A stretch of 64,000 nt of DNA from Macrophomina tecta (GCA_024180945.1 JAKSGN010000020.1:248001-312000), one strand, 5' to 3'; counted from the first letter of the stretch, positions 11,401 to 20,650 are shown. The notes: a model not told the origin generated them from the sequence alone. Program-made: numbers and translations.

Positions 11401-12475
11401 GGTTGAGTTCCTCCAGCAACATACGCACGACATTTGTCCAGTAGATCCCTTCTTCACCGACTCAAGTGCATTCCCGTTACCAGCTACTGATCCAACCTAC
11501 GTGGTTGGACGGCTGAAGAGTTACGTGCCAAAATTGGCTGAGCAAAGAACCCTCAAACAGCTAGTCTCATTTGTCCAAAACGTATCTGAACGGGCTGCAA
11601 TAGACAATGAGCAGGAGTACTTGGCAAGCCAGCTCGGGACAGCGGCTTTGGGAGCAACAGAGCGCGGTGACGCGCAAAGGCCGACGCTCCGTCAGGTTCT
11701 GTTGGGTGCAATCTTTCCTGCGTACATCGAACAAACATTCACAACAACTGCTGGATGGATTTTCGCGAAGCCTCTCCTCCAGGCATCCCGCTCCATCCTC
11801 AAGGAACTGAACTACGAGGGCAGCCAATACAGCATCTCCGATACCGGCAGCGTCTCGGTTATCGACGCTCTCCTCTCGACAATGCTGGATACCCTTTACA
11901 GTGCGACCGAGCTGCTCATTATCCATTCTGGCCTACTTGAGCAATCCCACGTCTTGCACACCCTCGCTCTTATCTTCGCCGCCGTCTCCGCAACCATCAT
12001 ACCGGCGTCGCACATCTATCGCCGCACCGGCCTCGCTACCGCCGCGATCCAGCGAGTCAACGCATTCAAGGCCTTCAGTCTCTTCGTCGCTGCTAAGATC
12101 AGCGACCCCGAGACTGCGCACGAGGTCTCACCGTATCCGCCCAACGATCCGGATCCGCTTCCGGAAGAGCATAGACAGCGCTTTGCCGAGTTGCGGCAGC
12201 TGTGCGCCAGGGATCTAGCGCAGGCGCTGGGGAGCGACAGTTGGGTCAAGCAGGGGGAGACGTATGTGCTCGTTAGGAAGAATGGGAGAAAGGTAATTCA
12301 GACAGCTGTTGGGACTTTGGCGGAAGAGGGGAGAAGAGTGTTGGCGGCGGTGGAAAAGTTTCATGGGGTGCTGAGGACGGCATTGTGGATGGGCGAGGAG
12401 GATGTGAGGGAGAAGAGGAGAGTTGGGAAGGTGGGGAAGTGGCCGATGGCCGACGGGGAGATGGTGGTTATTTAA
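5432..12475 (+). CDS. MUS7: Mus7/Mms22 family DNA replication-repair protein
   Basis: Mus7/Mms22 works with a Rtt101-type cullin ligase and its partners to promote recombination and fork recovery at damaged replication forks in the nucleus. The gene is one uninterrupted frame of 2347 aa, within the size of fungal family members (about 1900-2500). The N-terminal half, to about residue 1050, is disordered: acidic start MSDWRIRGYVQDSDEEDD, many Ser/Pro and Arg/Lys-rich runs, and several acidic patches such as DPIVIDDDDHGESD that could act as SUMO-interacting motifs. The conserved helical Mus7/MMS22 domain begins near LAGFGARYSTDFDVSPL (about residue 1070) and runs to the end, including LGVGLKSLRHICTP and HPLFRNLPFLRNPK. 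The start is supported by the typical SDWR...DSDEE N-terminus seen in filamentous relatives. No introns are needed over 7 kb, unusual beside its multi-exon neighbours. Confidence 0.92.
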   Translation: MSDWRIRGYVQDSDEEDDLDLDDTYAPKSPETRTAHTGSAEAVTTLHLGRRHEVEDPVAIPPGSQDELALDSSQNAFLTRATPHADAVHAKSTSTADETSTASQIASLPQRIADGFNYGAPASSIEIPFAGHPTSEAPTASSTNALSRKFLATQLFSDQQLTSTPGHARQGQSSRPATPTLQENDLDELQQDWPGQNGQISALSSPLSEARSDIEPPDWMPSSPPLAAIRRDMPHGSTGMGRQSVQVVISRQEPRLDQEAFDKLDDAEKTRLRRALRKRNPIQLHPYLLEAETYRQNLKARGLKPVMEHHRQHEKQPERRHGRHEEKNVGDSQELDSQDREFVMDDTQSSSVRQGSPLNLSSSPPQFNRTTSRSQSPESRPDIISGNAAIEEDDDEFPELSVLLQRKHDGSIQKGFKRRKTLHTFSKNRTLNRTSSLRQSPHTHLSNRVQQARAFEIPPSPPASEAPQLHDQAPQMPRVPPRLQLLSPTKIPQPLTPVMSSTRRQHLARIVDSDTDDEPPISTARQRGLQRTHSLTVLSSESSSEIGEDEDRELQQAKKRIKGVLPASWLRLDRQAQANKKHLAYPPRPRQVSEASTGPNTAPPNLSSRRASPSPARRMDGHRDPIVIDDDDHGESDVDSSSTVTATKQCDLNLELGFADSHESLGDYEVQEHDWVAPMLPSGSRHITSKRAKGKTQMKMTNDVPCSVKRPRLDSFDRPARNGIDRAEASNRRSKTRGQRHRQPKFKPPTLSILDAPELNISGAVQIPQFLRIAARQARRQPNKGRHSPTNKHIRLRTEADTEDANSTLRDWRAGKVKRSARYSDDDARPPLSDRVANQQGLLHQRKLPEPQKLNDRDPQRRLNASMTSESVSRKRQPRMRQIKLNTVTKPRETSPTHSSKSGKRELAVSIAHRPALQKPRARQPEYRTAQLERPENEYETRNRAAVFRRKLSQLDRAYATATQLQFRDAWIGRSRNPRLQRFLEDEDEVVPLPLPSPSPAGIVAGVETDVTQPGAKPRRKLKTKVQRVDVEAREYRQPSDPLPAVQENSSTTSDRSVEVESPRLQGLAGFGARYSTDFDVSPLWSGTFFHESTMIGSGEFQQALTVSRRDLNIPNGLISFDHNGTVFRWGAWTEDVASEMASLLSSTVSRLESSQAPVNDAASEADLAMALVDYVCLLRNVVRYLSVHVYFLDPVDRRSFVARMQTILESPSSNALRDLSSISGDVFSTNSTGRTRLRAPMMILLIVHQVAQIAEYPEVDPPMRQSLNVLFKALIKPALQLVVRKGMGELRGYIDENRRYTTREQGIREDRLAVESLVMTYHLLRTRQLPQWSFWDLVKEECCHSISRISHIQSFERVWYDIFALLPYLEIDSTGLIKTGERLQFVQGDWSLVVPLLHRLFVLYPESAKLNETSVNVYLRSCLTRCYNLIRSWGWKQCDLLLTTVFDFFSRRGFQNLQHEESKGSPRFLEDLNYHPDLGIRPDDRAFHIFLKTLGVGLKSLRHICTPKQIQNIAWRLVPNHRRTYHKEEDLHHEDLDGLRNQHDLLCTLYWASPPGFRPRLTSLRDLVDQTRSHREVCRLSVRAWLNLARFQISTDEGIEALDPFADWFKEIISQNLVQYKLARFEAESQYEAVRSSGNEAISSEHLQLTIKNNQAQILATIGDAVYSMNAVIKVSHGTEYAASLLRGSSIAEIFKVFDTRNLQAGKLITEVLQIFQVYLELLRRNEPAAESQQTSEDSQDYGEGFSLEDIEPTANNNATVTDTSVDFIHDSVWQLVSSCFGAESPPDDTLLMAAVETWSTISRLLVRKGLREWSNFLDSYNVYSWRQLQDTEQTRKYTALFMSTVLAHDSSSYENNKDDMLWSWFTSLVERESMLKFQHRLTTSLINRAPGHPLFRNLPFLRNPKTGKFEIKLSEFRERRLGLISSVLANMRDDYEAAMQMGNRNLPGLRREYTGLLKQLMTTMKKNYQDLGQQSRGKSAYVEFVQSVVEFLQQHTHDICPVDPFFTDSSAFPLPATDPTYVVGRLKSYVPKLAEQRTLKQLVSFVQNVSERAAIDNEQEYLASQLGTAALGATERGDAQRPTLRQVLLGAIFPAYIEQTFTTTAGWIFAKPLLQASRSILKELNYEGSQYSISDTGSVSVIDALLSTMLDTLYSATELLIIHSGLLEQSHVLHTLALIFAAVSATIIPASHIYRRTGLATAAIQRVNAFKAFSLFVAAKISDPETAHEVSPYPPNDPDPLPEEHRQRFAELRQLCARDLAQALGSDSWVKQGETYVLVRKNGRKVIQTAVGTLAEEGRRVLAAVEKFHGVLRTALWMGEEDVREKRRVGKVGKWPMADGEMVVI

Positions 12476-13918
12476 CGTGATTATGGGCAGTGGAAAGAAG
12501 GAGGTCTTATGGGTCGATGGGAGGACAGCAATGGCTTGCGCTTCCAATGCTTATGATGATGCATTTTTATGGGATGAGCGGGTTAATAGCGGCATGGGTG
12601 GGCGTTATGCGTGATATCTTGTAATCATACACCGAGAAATGAAAACCTTCTCATGCCACTCCATTAAGAAAACAACTACTCCCGATCCATACAAACACAG
12701 CCAAGTGGTAAAAGCCAAATCTCGCGTCGGCCAGGATTTGGGTCTTGGATCTGTCGATAAGAATGGGTCCTTAAGAGGCTAACAGCTCTTGAAAGAGAGC
12801 GGGATCAGGGATCATTCTAATGACGCCTACCGCTTATGCTGCTATTGATGACATTTCTGGGATCGGTAAACTACTGCAGCTTATCATGATGAGTACTATC
12901 GGAGGGATGTCTGGGATTTTAATGGTTATAATGGCGAAAGTGAAGGTTAGAAAGGGTAGGTAGAGCAGACTGACTTACGCAACATATGGAATCAACATGA
13001 GATTCCTGTTGTAGGACTCTCTGATTGCCGATGAGAGCCGTCACCAGAAGCCCCTCGCCTCCATATCCGCATTGTAGGCAGAAGAGATCGATCAGAACAC
13101 CGGCAATGGCGATGACGCTAGTGCTCTGGGCATTTGTTCTTTGGGCAGGTGATGCCCGGATCCAGGATGTAATTGTGACATTCCTCATGATTTCCGGGGC
13201 CCATCACACGCTTCTCTGGCCCTTCCGTCGAAGAGGCCCAATAACATACCCGCTCTGTTGCTTAAAACCCACATATGGCCCTCAGGGCCCATCACATGTC
13301 GCCCTTCAACTAATCTAACGCATTCTCGTATAGATATGCGACCCCGTGCAGCAGTCCAAGTTCGTACCACTCTGTTCATGGGCCCCTCTACCCGTTCTCC
13401 ACTGCTCTTTTTTTTCTCGCCGTACTTACCACTTTGGGGTTTTTTTTTTCTTTGTGATCAATAAGACAGGAACCTGCCCGATCACTCTAAATTGCACAGC
13501 GCGGCGGTTCTGCGGGCACGTAATCTCTTTGGAGCTTACACCATAGAGCAATTTCTGATAGCGCACAATCCCCAGCAGAAGGATAAATTTTAGCGAAGCA
13601 CACCATTCCTTCGTTTTATTAATTTTTTGCGCGTTGACGGCGGAGACCGAGGAAGGTTCCCAAACACTTGGAATTGATCGTCACTTGACACTTTCACCAT
13701 TCATGCTGCTGTTGATGACATGCTTTTGACCGCTGACGGAAAGCTTTTTCTTTTTTTTTGGGGGGTTCTTTTTAGTGCCATTGGAAGCATGCTGTGGATG
13801 TTGGGGATTGTGACGGTAGGAGGGAGGCAGCCGCGGTACTTGTGAATGTACAGCAGAACGGAGTGAACATCACATAACATGGAACAGAGCTCGTGTTGGT
13901 GGGATTATGCTTTTCTCA
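12476..13918. other. Intergenic region, no confident gene
   Basis: About 1.4 kb between MUS7 and the cutinase-type esterase. A minus-strand frame at 12919-13188 (89 codons, ending near a GTAAGT donor after the codons for DSICC) could be part of a small gene, but it has no recognisable motif. Homopolymer T runs lie near 13410-13450 and 13747-13759. Confidence 0.45.
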
Positions 13919-15021
13919 TCATTCAAGTTTCGCTTGGATCCACTCTGCCGCCGCGGCGGACAAGTCCGGCACCTCGTCCACGTGAACCACGATGTCGTCG
14001 CCTTGAGCGCAGAAGTGGTCGCCGGGGTTGCAATAGTCGCGGAGCTTGGAGGCGTAGTGCGCGTTGAGATAGTCAAGCTGGAATTCGGTGCGGGGGTATT
14101 TCTGGTTTTAGGGAGAGGATTAGTATAGGTTTTAGGTGTGCGTGGTAAATAATCGGGGATGGCCGGATTTTGTGTTCGGAGGGGGAAGATTGGCGACATC
14201 GTTGAGGAACTTACGCCGCTGACACCGAAGGTTGACTCATTGCCGGGCGTGCCGCGGTTGTACTGTTGGTAAGCCATGTGCCTGGGGTCGCCGAAGAGGG
14301 CTATGGCATTGACTGGAGTCATAGGATCTGTTAGTATGCCGCGTGTTGCGGAAAGACCATGCTAGGGAAAGGAGCTCGGAAGAAGTGGTTGTGCGTTTCA
14401 GAGAGGCAGCTGATGAAGAATAAGTGCAGTAAAAGGCAAATAACAGGCTTACTGTGGCCTCCAATATGCGTCGGCGAGATTCCCGGCTGAGTTAGATTGC
14501 CCAAGATCGTCGAATTGGAGTTGTAAATGCTGTCGCCGCCCGAGAGCGCGTAGCTGATTATGAGAGCGCCCTTTTACATATCCGCACTGTTTAGTATCAC
14601 ATCCCCCCCCCCCCAAAAAAAAAAAAAAGAAATTGGTTAACAGATTGACCGCGAATTAAACAGAGCGTACTTGTGAATACTCGAGCACAACAATCCTCCT
14701 CCCGTCCATCCTCCCATCCATCCCCCGGCATCTATCCACATAAGACGTGGCTTGCTCGGCAACAGCCTTCCGACCAACGAAATAGCTGTCACTCGTCGTC
14801 TCGTCCACAGCGGGATAGACGATGTTTCCGTAGTTGACTATGATCCCGCTTTTATTCTTGATAATCGTCTCGACCAGGTCGCCCAGGCTGCCCGGGTAAG
14901 ATTCCGTGCTACCACGGGCGATGAAGATGTGGATGGGCGCGTAGGCGATGGTACTGTTGCCGAGCGCGGTGGCGGCGCCCACGAGGGGTAGCAGCGCCAG
15001 CGTTACTTTTTTGATGCTCAT
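13919..15021 (-). CDS. Secreted cutinase/acetylxylan-esterase family (CE5) hydrolase
   Basis: CE5 enzymes are secreted serine esterases acting on cutin, acetylated xylan or similar polyesters. Four exons join in frame: 15021-14671, 14570-14453, 14327-14215 and 14101-13919, giving 254 aa. Residues 1-21 are a signal peptide (MSIKKVTLALLPLVGAATAL). The core strand motif IHIFIARGSTESYPGSLGDL is typical of the family. The nucleophile motif is EYSQG, with the Ser codon two codons before an exon junction; most relatives have GYSQG. AIALFGDPRH is the conserved segment after it. The acid residue lies in CNPGDHFC, and the catalytic His is probably in VVHVDE. Cys residues in the C-terminal motif can form the family's disulphides. 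Whether the substrate is cutin or xylan cannot be told from sequence. It lies in an accessory region next to a transposon. Confidence 0.85.
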
Positions 15022-15756
15022 TGAGGGCGTCCTTGTAGTCGAAGTGATCAGGGAATTAGATAGTTTTGTTGGTGGTGAGGAGAAGCGATGTTGGAAGTGC
15101 TCGGTAATCGCATATATGTATATGTATATAAGTGGCACGTTGTTTATCAAAACCGTTTGGAGTGCGGAGAAGGAGATCTTGCTTGAGCCACATTACGCAC
15201 GCAAGGAGGTTTGATTCTTTGCTAGCACAGAGCGGAACGAAGTAGCGAGGGGAGAAGATACCATTAGTACTCTGTAAGTCGGTTCTCAGAGAAATTTTCA
15301 CGTATACCAGCCTTAAGGCCCGGCTCCGAGGCTCTGCCCGAGTTTTATCGCCGCTCAGGCCCCTGAGTCTACTAGGGACCTCTCTAGGTACTAAGAGGCA
15401 TGAATGGCAATCCGAGCTTTTGTAGTGCGAAGGAACTGATACTGGCACAGAGTGACAGCCATATCAACTGAGGTGCTAAATATACCCGACTTGGCACGAG
15501 AAAGAACGGCCGAAGCGTGGTAAGTAGGGAAAGTTGGTTATAAATTCATCTAGAGGTCACGAGGTGGGAAAATTTGATATGTATATGTAATTGATCGTCC
15601 ATTATATATCCTTGCAACGGGAGCTACACATTCCAAAAAGGCCGGCGTGAAGAGCGAATGTCGGACAAACCAATTGCCTACATCCACCGCGGTATCCTTC
15701 AACAACACCATAAAAGTAAAGTGCCACGCAATTCCAAACGCCACATTGTTTCGTGC
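15022..15756. promoter_or_regulatory. Upstream region of the esterase gene
   Basis: About 735 bp between the esterase start and the hAT element. On the minus strand a TATATA box at 15125-15130, about 105 bp upstream of the ATG, sits in an alternating TA/CA tract. No gene is seen; the hAT element landed upstream of this promoter. Confidence 0.45.
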
Positions 15757-15764
15757 TTGTCGTG
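15757..15764 (+). repeat. Target-site duplication, left copy
   Basis: TTGTCGTG immediately precedes the left terminal repeat and is repeated exactly at 18501-18508. The 8-bp length is the hallmark of hAT insertion. Confidence 0.93.
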
Positions 15765-15784
15765 CAGGCTTTCTAACCATACGC
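15765..15784 (+). repeat. hAT left terminal inverted repeat
   Basis: Twenty bases identical to the inverse complement of 18481-18500, starting CAGG as many hAT ends do. Confidence 0.93.
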
Positions 15785-15866
15785 GTATGGTTTAGTTAAA
15801 CCATATATAAACCATATATAAACCATACACCTATACCATACAGCTCGGCCGTATGGTTTAAGTATG
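15785..15866. repeat. Left subterminal repeat cluster of the hAT element
   Basis: AACCATA or its complement occurs repeatedly here, including three tandem AAACCATA copies. The motif matches the inner part of the terminal repeat, so these are probable transposase binding sites. Confidence 0.6.
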
Positions 15867-16200
15867 ATCATACGCCGGAAAATTCTTGTTCCGGACTCGG
15901 TTGGTGTTGCGTAAGAGAGGTTCCTGGATAGCTCTAGAACGCATGAATTATTAATGCCCATATCACCATACATTAAAATAAGGAGGTAATACTCTGAGCG
16001 GTTACACTATAGTTTGAATTCTGATACACGTCACACCTCATCTAGATTGGGCTAGCAGCAGTTTAGGTAGATATATTCACTTACCGTCGCTCAAGAAGGC
16101 GACATCAAAAGGTTCATTCCTTCGATACCCAATTCAGCCCCAAATTTATGCCATCTAACCAAGCATTTCTGTCTAGAACCACCAATATTTTTTTTTAGTA

Positions 16201-18348
16201 ATGTCCTCCTCCTCCTTCTCGGTCGTGGAGTCGATCGAGAGTTCATCTGAGCAAACCGAGACCCCGAAGACCCTGTCCTCAACCTCCTCGAAAAAAAGGC
16301 GTGCTCGCACAACTGATTCTACCTGGGAGCATGCTCGTCGGCCGCAAAGCTCCGAGCCCGAACGTGGAGGCCAAAAGAAGGACCTCGTCTTCTACTGTAA
16401 ATACTGCGTCAGCCCATCTTATTCTACTTACGTCTCAACTACCTTCCGCAATCACCTATTGAAGGTCCACTCAATCGAGGTAGAATGCTCAGAGGCACAT
16501 CCGGTAAAGAGAGCACGGAATTCGCTCCTTAAAGACGCCTTTGCTAAGGCCGGCCATGTAAACACCGTCAAGCTTCAAATGCGCGAGGAGCAGGTGCTCC
16601 AGGACGCTCTGAATCCAAAGGCTGCAATTGAGGCTTTGGTTCAGCTGGTCACGGTGCGGAACCTTCCTTACAATTGCAGCCAATGGCCGGAGCTACACGC
16701 TTTGCTTCTGGCAGTTAACTACACTGCAGGGGACATCATCAGCCTCTCCCACGGCTCAGTCCAGAAGCTTGTTTCCAACTCCTACTTTGTTCACAAAGAC
16801 ATCCTGCGACAGAAGCTCCAATCCTCGGTCTCAAAGCTTCACCTTTCCGCCGACGTATGGAGCGCGCCAAACCACAAAGCTTTCCTCGGAACTTGCGTAC
16901 AATTGGTGGAGGAGGATACAAAGGAAGTCCGTCAGGCTCTACTCGCTCTGTCCGAGCTTCCTGGCATAGATGGCCCCGGTAGCCACAGTGGGGCTGAGCA
17001 ATGGAAACTTCTTCAGCCAGTGCTTGAAGAATATGGCATCTGGCATAAGATAGGATATGTTACAGGCGATAACCATGGCGCCAATGACGTCCTTTGCCGT
17101 GCGCTCAGCGGCTACCTGAGGGAGAAAGGCACCATGTGGCGGGCAGAACATCGCCGTATCCGCTGCCACGGCCACGTTGTCAACCTCATCGTACAAGCCT
17201 TCCTCTTCATGCATTCGCAGGAGGCTGTCGAAGCTGCTTGTAAACAAATCGAGGAGCTCGATGAGGCTTCTTACGACATGGATATGATCGAGGCTTGGAA
17301 GAGAAGCAAAGGCCTTGGCTGGCGCGAAATGGGACCTCTTGGTAAAGTCCATAATATCGCTATCCACATAAGGGCGAACGACTACAGATATAATCTGTTC
17401 AAGAGGCGTGCTGGCAGGGTGCTAGGGCTTGACAATGATACGCGCTGGAACTCGTGGTTTCTTCTTCTTGACGTAACACTTGAGAAGCAGGAGCACGTGA
17501 AGTGGTATCAAGACAAGTACTACGACAGTCTGATGGGTGACTATCTAACACCGCAGGATTGGCAAACTCTTCATCGTACCCGAAACTTCCTCCAGCCATT
17601 CTGGAGGATAACGCTGCTAACGGAGGGCTATCGCACGACGCTCGACCATACGTTATTCACCATGGACGTTCTTCACAAGCACTATAATCACGCTTTCGAC
17701 AAATATAGAGATGACCAACAGCTGCTGGGCTGTGTGCTTGCTAGCTGGCATGTCTTCGACAAATATTATCAGCTATCGGACGAGAGTCCTGCGTACGCCG
17801 CGGCACTTATTCTTCATCCTTCACGAAGAAAGGCCCATATTCAGAAGAACTGGCCGAAGCCTTGGCATAAGAAGGTCTTCAACAACGTCCAGAGACTGTG
17901 GGAGGACGACTACAAAGGGCTGCCAACCATACGCTCGGTACCTTCCTTAGTGCCACTAGCACAGCCGGATGAGTACGATCTTCTTGCTCAGGAGCTTGAT
18001 GTTGTAGGCACAATGCCCGACATCGACGAATATGAAGCCTATACTGCACAGACACCTATCCAGATCGACTGTTCGCCGCTTAGCTGGTGGCTTCGTGATG
18101 AGCAGCGGGAACGTTTTCCACGTCTGTCAAAGATGGCCATTGATATCCTCTCGATCCCCGCCATGTCCGCCGACCCCGAACGGGTCTTTTCCGGTGCACG
18201 CCGTACGATATCATGGGATCGAATGCTGCTAGGATCATCTACTATTGAGAAGGGGGAGTGCTTGAAGAGCTGGATCCGCAGCGGTATCACGTCTGGACTA
18301 CCAGTTGAAATGGTGGAGCAATATCTCGAGGAAAGCGCAACAGGCTAG
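16201..18348 (+). CDS. hAT transposase
   Basis: The enzyme excises and inserts the element by cut and paste. It is a 715-aa intronless frame, complete from start to stop. A BED-type zinc finger is seen with C66, C69, H85 and H90 (CKYC...HLLKVH), preceded by a basic nuclear-localisation-like run KKRRAR at 31-36. The RNase H-like catalytic core has LSADVWSAPNHKAFLG (first Asp) and GYVTGDNHGAND (second Asp), followed by the RCHGHVVNLI Cys/His motif. The C-terminal hAT dimerisation domain (about residues 625-690) contains SWWLRDEQRERFPRLSKMA and MSADPERVFSGARR. Length and domain order match complete fungal hAT transposases. No inactivating change is visible. Confidence 0.93.
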   Translation: MSSSSFSVVESIESSSEQTETPKTLSSTSSKKRRARTTDSTWEHARRPQSSEPERGGQKKDLVFYCKYCVSPSYSTYVSTTFRNHLLKVHSIEVECSEAHPVKRARNSLLKDAFAKAGHVNTVKLQMREEQVLQDALNPKAAIEALVQLVTVRNLPYNCSQWPELHALLLAVNYTAGDIISLSHGSVQKLVSNSYFVHKDILRQKLQSSVSKLHLSADVWSAPNHKAFLGTCVQLVEEDTKEVRQALLALSELPGIDGPGSHSGAEQWKLLQPVLEEYGIWHKIGYVTGDNHGANDVLCRALSGYLREKGTMWRAEHRRIRCHGHVVNLIVQAFLFMHSQEAVEAACKQIEELDEASYDMDMIEAWKRSKGLGWREMGPLGKVHNIAIHIRANDYRYNLFKRRAGRVLGLDNDTRWNSWFLLLDVTLEKQEHVKWYQDKYYDSLMGDYLTPQDWQTLHRTRNFLQPFWRITLLTEGYRTTLDHTLFTMDVLHKHYNHAFDKYRDDQQLLGCVLASWHVFDKYYQLSDESPAYAAALILHPSRRKAHIQKNWPKPWHKKVFNNVQRLWEDDYKGLPTIRSVPSLVPLAQPDEYDLLAQELDVVGTMPDIDEYEAYTAQTPIQIDCSPLSWWLRDEQRERFPRLSKMAIDILSIPAMSADPERVFSGARRTISWDRMLLGSSTIEKGECLKSWIRSGITSGLPVEMVEQYLEESATG

Positions 18349-18411
18349 ATAGGAGCTACACTGCCAAGCTAAGAGCGCGGTCATGTATGACGTCATTTAC
18401 TGTATGGGCGA

Positions 18412-18480
18412 TATATGGTTTACAGTACCATACGGAGACAAACCATACGCCATAAACCATACAAGCCCGTATGGCGTATG
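18412..18480. repeat. Right subterminal repeat cluster of the hAT element
   Basis: Several copies of AAACCATA, GTATGG and GGCGTATGGCGTATGG are clustered, mirroring the left subterminal region. Confidence 0.6.
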
Positions 18481-18500
18481 GCGTATGGTTAGAAAGCCTG
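18481..18500 (-). repeat. hAT right terminal inverted repeat
   Basis: Perfect 20-base inverse complement of the left end at 15765-15784. Confidence 0.93.
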
Positions 18501-18508
18501 TTGTCGTG
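18501..18508 (+). repeat. Target-site duplication, right copy
   Basis: TTGTCGTG, identical to the copy at 15757-15764. Confidence 0.93.
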
Positions 18509-18625
18509 CGCGACCTCAAAGGGACAGAAAAGGAGAGGATTGCATGGGCTCTCAAGACGAAGCCCAGTACGACCGATCGTATCTTCGTTCGTAGCTGTAG
18601 TTGATTATAGCCGTCGACAGAGCGC

Positions 18626-19287
18626 CTAGAGCACGATGGGCAGGCCAACAAGGGCGGCAAGGCCAAGGTACTTGGCCGGCATGTTCGCGGCGGCAGCGCC
18701 GGTGAATTGGGTGACGCCGGTTCCGGTTGCTGTACCCGTGGCACCAGTAGTCAGCCGAGTAGTTCCAGTGGTGGGTGTGCCAACGGCGTCTGTGCCAGTG
18801 GTGAGGGTGCCAGTGGTGCCTGTGCCAGTGGGTCGGGGGGTGTTGACGCCCGTGCCGGTGCCGGCAGGGGTAGTGGGGGCGGCGGCAGCACCTGTGCTGA
18901 AAGAAGTGGCCGTGGGAAAGTTGCAAGCACGGATGATGTCGACAACGTCTGCAAGACGAATTAGAGTTTGCATTCGTAAAGAGAGGACCTCAGGGGGAGC
19001 TTACCATTCTCCGGAGTGGTGTCATCGTTATCATCAAAATCAGTGCCACCGTTGGCGGCAACGCAAGCCGCGCAGTTGGGGACATCGTTCCTGGCGTTGG
19101 GGGCTTGGCAGATGCAGTCGCGATAGGCGATGCTATCATCGTCGATACGGCGGTCACAGTCGGTAGTCAACTGAACGACGGACTGGCAGATAGCACGGCA
19201 AGGCTGAGGAATGTCGTTGTTGTCAATATCCTGGGTGTAGCCGATGGCTGCGAGGGTGAAGAGAACGGCGATGGTCTTGTACTGCAT
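18626..19287 (-). CDS. Secreted eight-Cys, Thr/Gly-rich, probably GPI-anchored protein
   Basis: Two exons (19287-19005 and 18948-18626) give 201 aa. Residues 1-18 are a signal peptide (MQYKTIAVLFTLAAIGYT). The N-terminal domain of about 95 residues has eight cysteines in the order C-x3-C, C, C-x-C, C-x2-C, C (PCRAIC, DCDRR, DCIC, NCAAC, RACNF), a small disulphide domain somewhat like CFEM but without its exact spacing. From about residue 105 the chain is Thr/Gly/Ala/Pro repeats (TGTGTTGTLTTGTDAVGTP), expected to be heavily O-glycosylated. The end is a small-residue site followed by a hydrophobic tail (KYLGLAALVGLPIVL), as for GPI addition. The likely place is plasma membrane or cell wall; function is unknown. 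The hAT element inserted about 118 bp past its stop codon. Confidence 0.8.
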
Positions 19288-20650
19288 TTTGGCTGGGTTG
19301 GACGGTTGGTTGCTGACTTGAAGTCGGACAAATACTGGAACCGTGGGGACTAAAGATCGTTGAAGCGCGTTGAGATGATGGTGCTAGATGTGTTTGGTCG
19401 ACGCAGTTACTCTTCACTTTATACCCTTCATCTCAAGATCACCGCACTGACTGACGACCATCCATGGAGGCGCAGCTGTTGGGCCTTGGAAAGAGCATTC
19501 GGCAGATTTTCTCAGCCCAGACTTCTGCATCGTTCAAGAAAGCTTCTGGATCAGCGGTCGGTATGCTGTCAAGGTGGCATGTGGTAGGCCGCCTATTTCG
19601 CGGGGGAGAGTGTCAATCGGCCATGGCCAAGGCGCGCCGAGCCGGCCAAGACTGTCTCAGGAAGGCTGTAACAGACAATTTTTACATATCCAGAGCTCTT
19701 TGATTGGTGTAGCGCAAGCATTACCCCTGGTTAGCGGACGACTGCGGATGCCAGTCACAGAACCCAAGATCGGTCCGCTTGTGGCTGGTCCATCCGGGTA
19801 CGTCACCTACCAAGCCTGGCGCAGCCTGGCGCAGTGTCTCGTGGGGCGTTTTGACACTAGGGAACGCGTCTTGCAGTTCTTGGGTGCTGGGGAAAGATAG
19901 TCTGACCGTTTCGAGGGACAAAAAATAGTAACCGTAGAAGGATTCGGCACCGCTGGACAACATGCCGATCCAAGAACAAGAAGAATAGCGTGCCTTAGCC
20001 AGCCCTGCGCAGATGCCATGACGCGGCGGGCTGACCACTTGCCCGCCAGTGCCCTACGTTATGTTCTCACCGACTCACATTGCGATTCATGTTTTCTGAG
20101 TTGTCCTGTGCTTTGTTAAAAGAAGGCCTGACCGCAGAGAAATTGAGCTGTCTTTCGAAGGACTGCCACAGTCTGCGGATGACTGCCCAGCTCACCACAA
20201 GCCCAGCTACATGTCAGGACCTTGATGTCTGGACAGCAGCTGGCGTGAGCCCAGGCGCATCATAGCTGCGGGACTCTTGTTATTACCTTGTTTCTTGGTT
20301 ATCCCAAGCGTTGCTGGGGCCTCTCGACCGTGGCACCGCACTTGGCACGAGTCGAACGCCGCCAATGTGCAACCAAGAAGTGGCGGCGTGCCTGCCCCTT
20401 CTACGGCTTGCAGCAGCAAGAGATTTCAAGCACATGGAGCGACCCCTAACATCCTGCACGGTGCTTACGCAAGCTTGTAAATACTTGCAGGGTAGGGAAA
20501 CGGCTCCACTGAACAATGCTTCCTTGACTGCCTCTCTGACTGCTTCCACACGGGCAGTCCAAACATGACACAAAGGTGTGCAGACGCTGGTACGGTAAGC
20601 TCCAGCGTGTTTTGTTGCAGACTGTACTTTGCAACTATCGAAGGAACAAA
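19288..20650. other. Intergenic region, no gene seen
   Basis: About 1.36 kb. Short frames on both strands lack splice logic and motifs. It holds the promoter of the GPI-type protein and the 3' end of the Zn2Cys6 gene. Confidence 0.5.

Larger units (their letters stand above)
15765..18500 (+). mobile_element. Intact hAT-superfamily DNA transposon, 2736 bp
   Basis: The element is bounded by perfect 20-bp terminal inverted repeats (CAGGCTTTCTAACCATACGC at 15765-15784, its inverse at 18481-18500) and flanked by an exact 8-bp duplication. It carries one intact 715-codon transposase frame. Both subterminal regions (15785-15866 and 18412-18480) are dense in the short motif AACCATA/TATGGTT in both orientations, the usual arrangement of hAT transposase binding sites. 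With no frameshift, uninterrupted TIRs and an unmutated duplication, it looks like a recent insertion that may still be mobile. It sits between an esterase gene and a wall-protein gene and appears to break neither. Confidence 0.93.

Noticed and set aside
12919..13188. An 89-codon minus-strand frame with a short hydrophobic stretch
   Set aside because: A GTAAGT donor follows it, but no convincing second exon or family was found; kept only as a note in the gap entry.
15550..15780. A minus-strand frame running into the left end of the hAT element, as if a gene had been disrupted
   Set aside because: The frame does not continue convincingly on the right side of the element, so no broken gene is supported.
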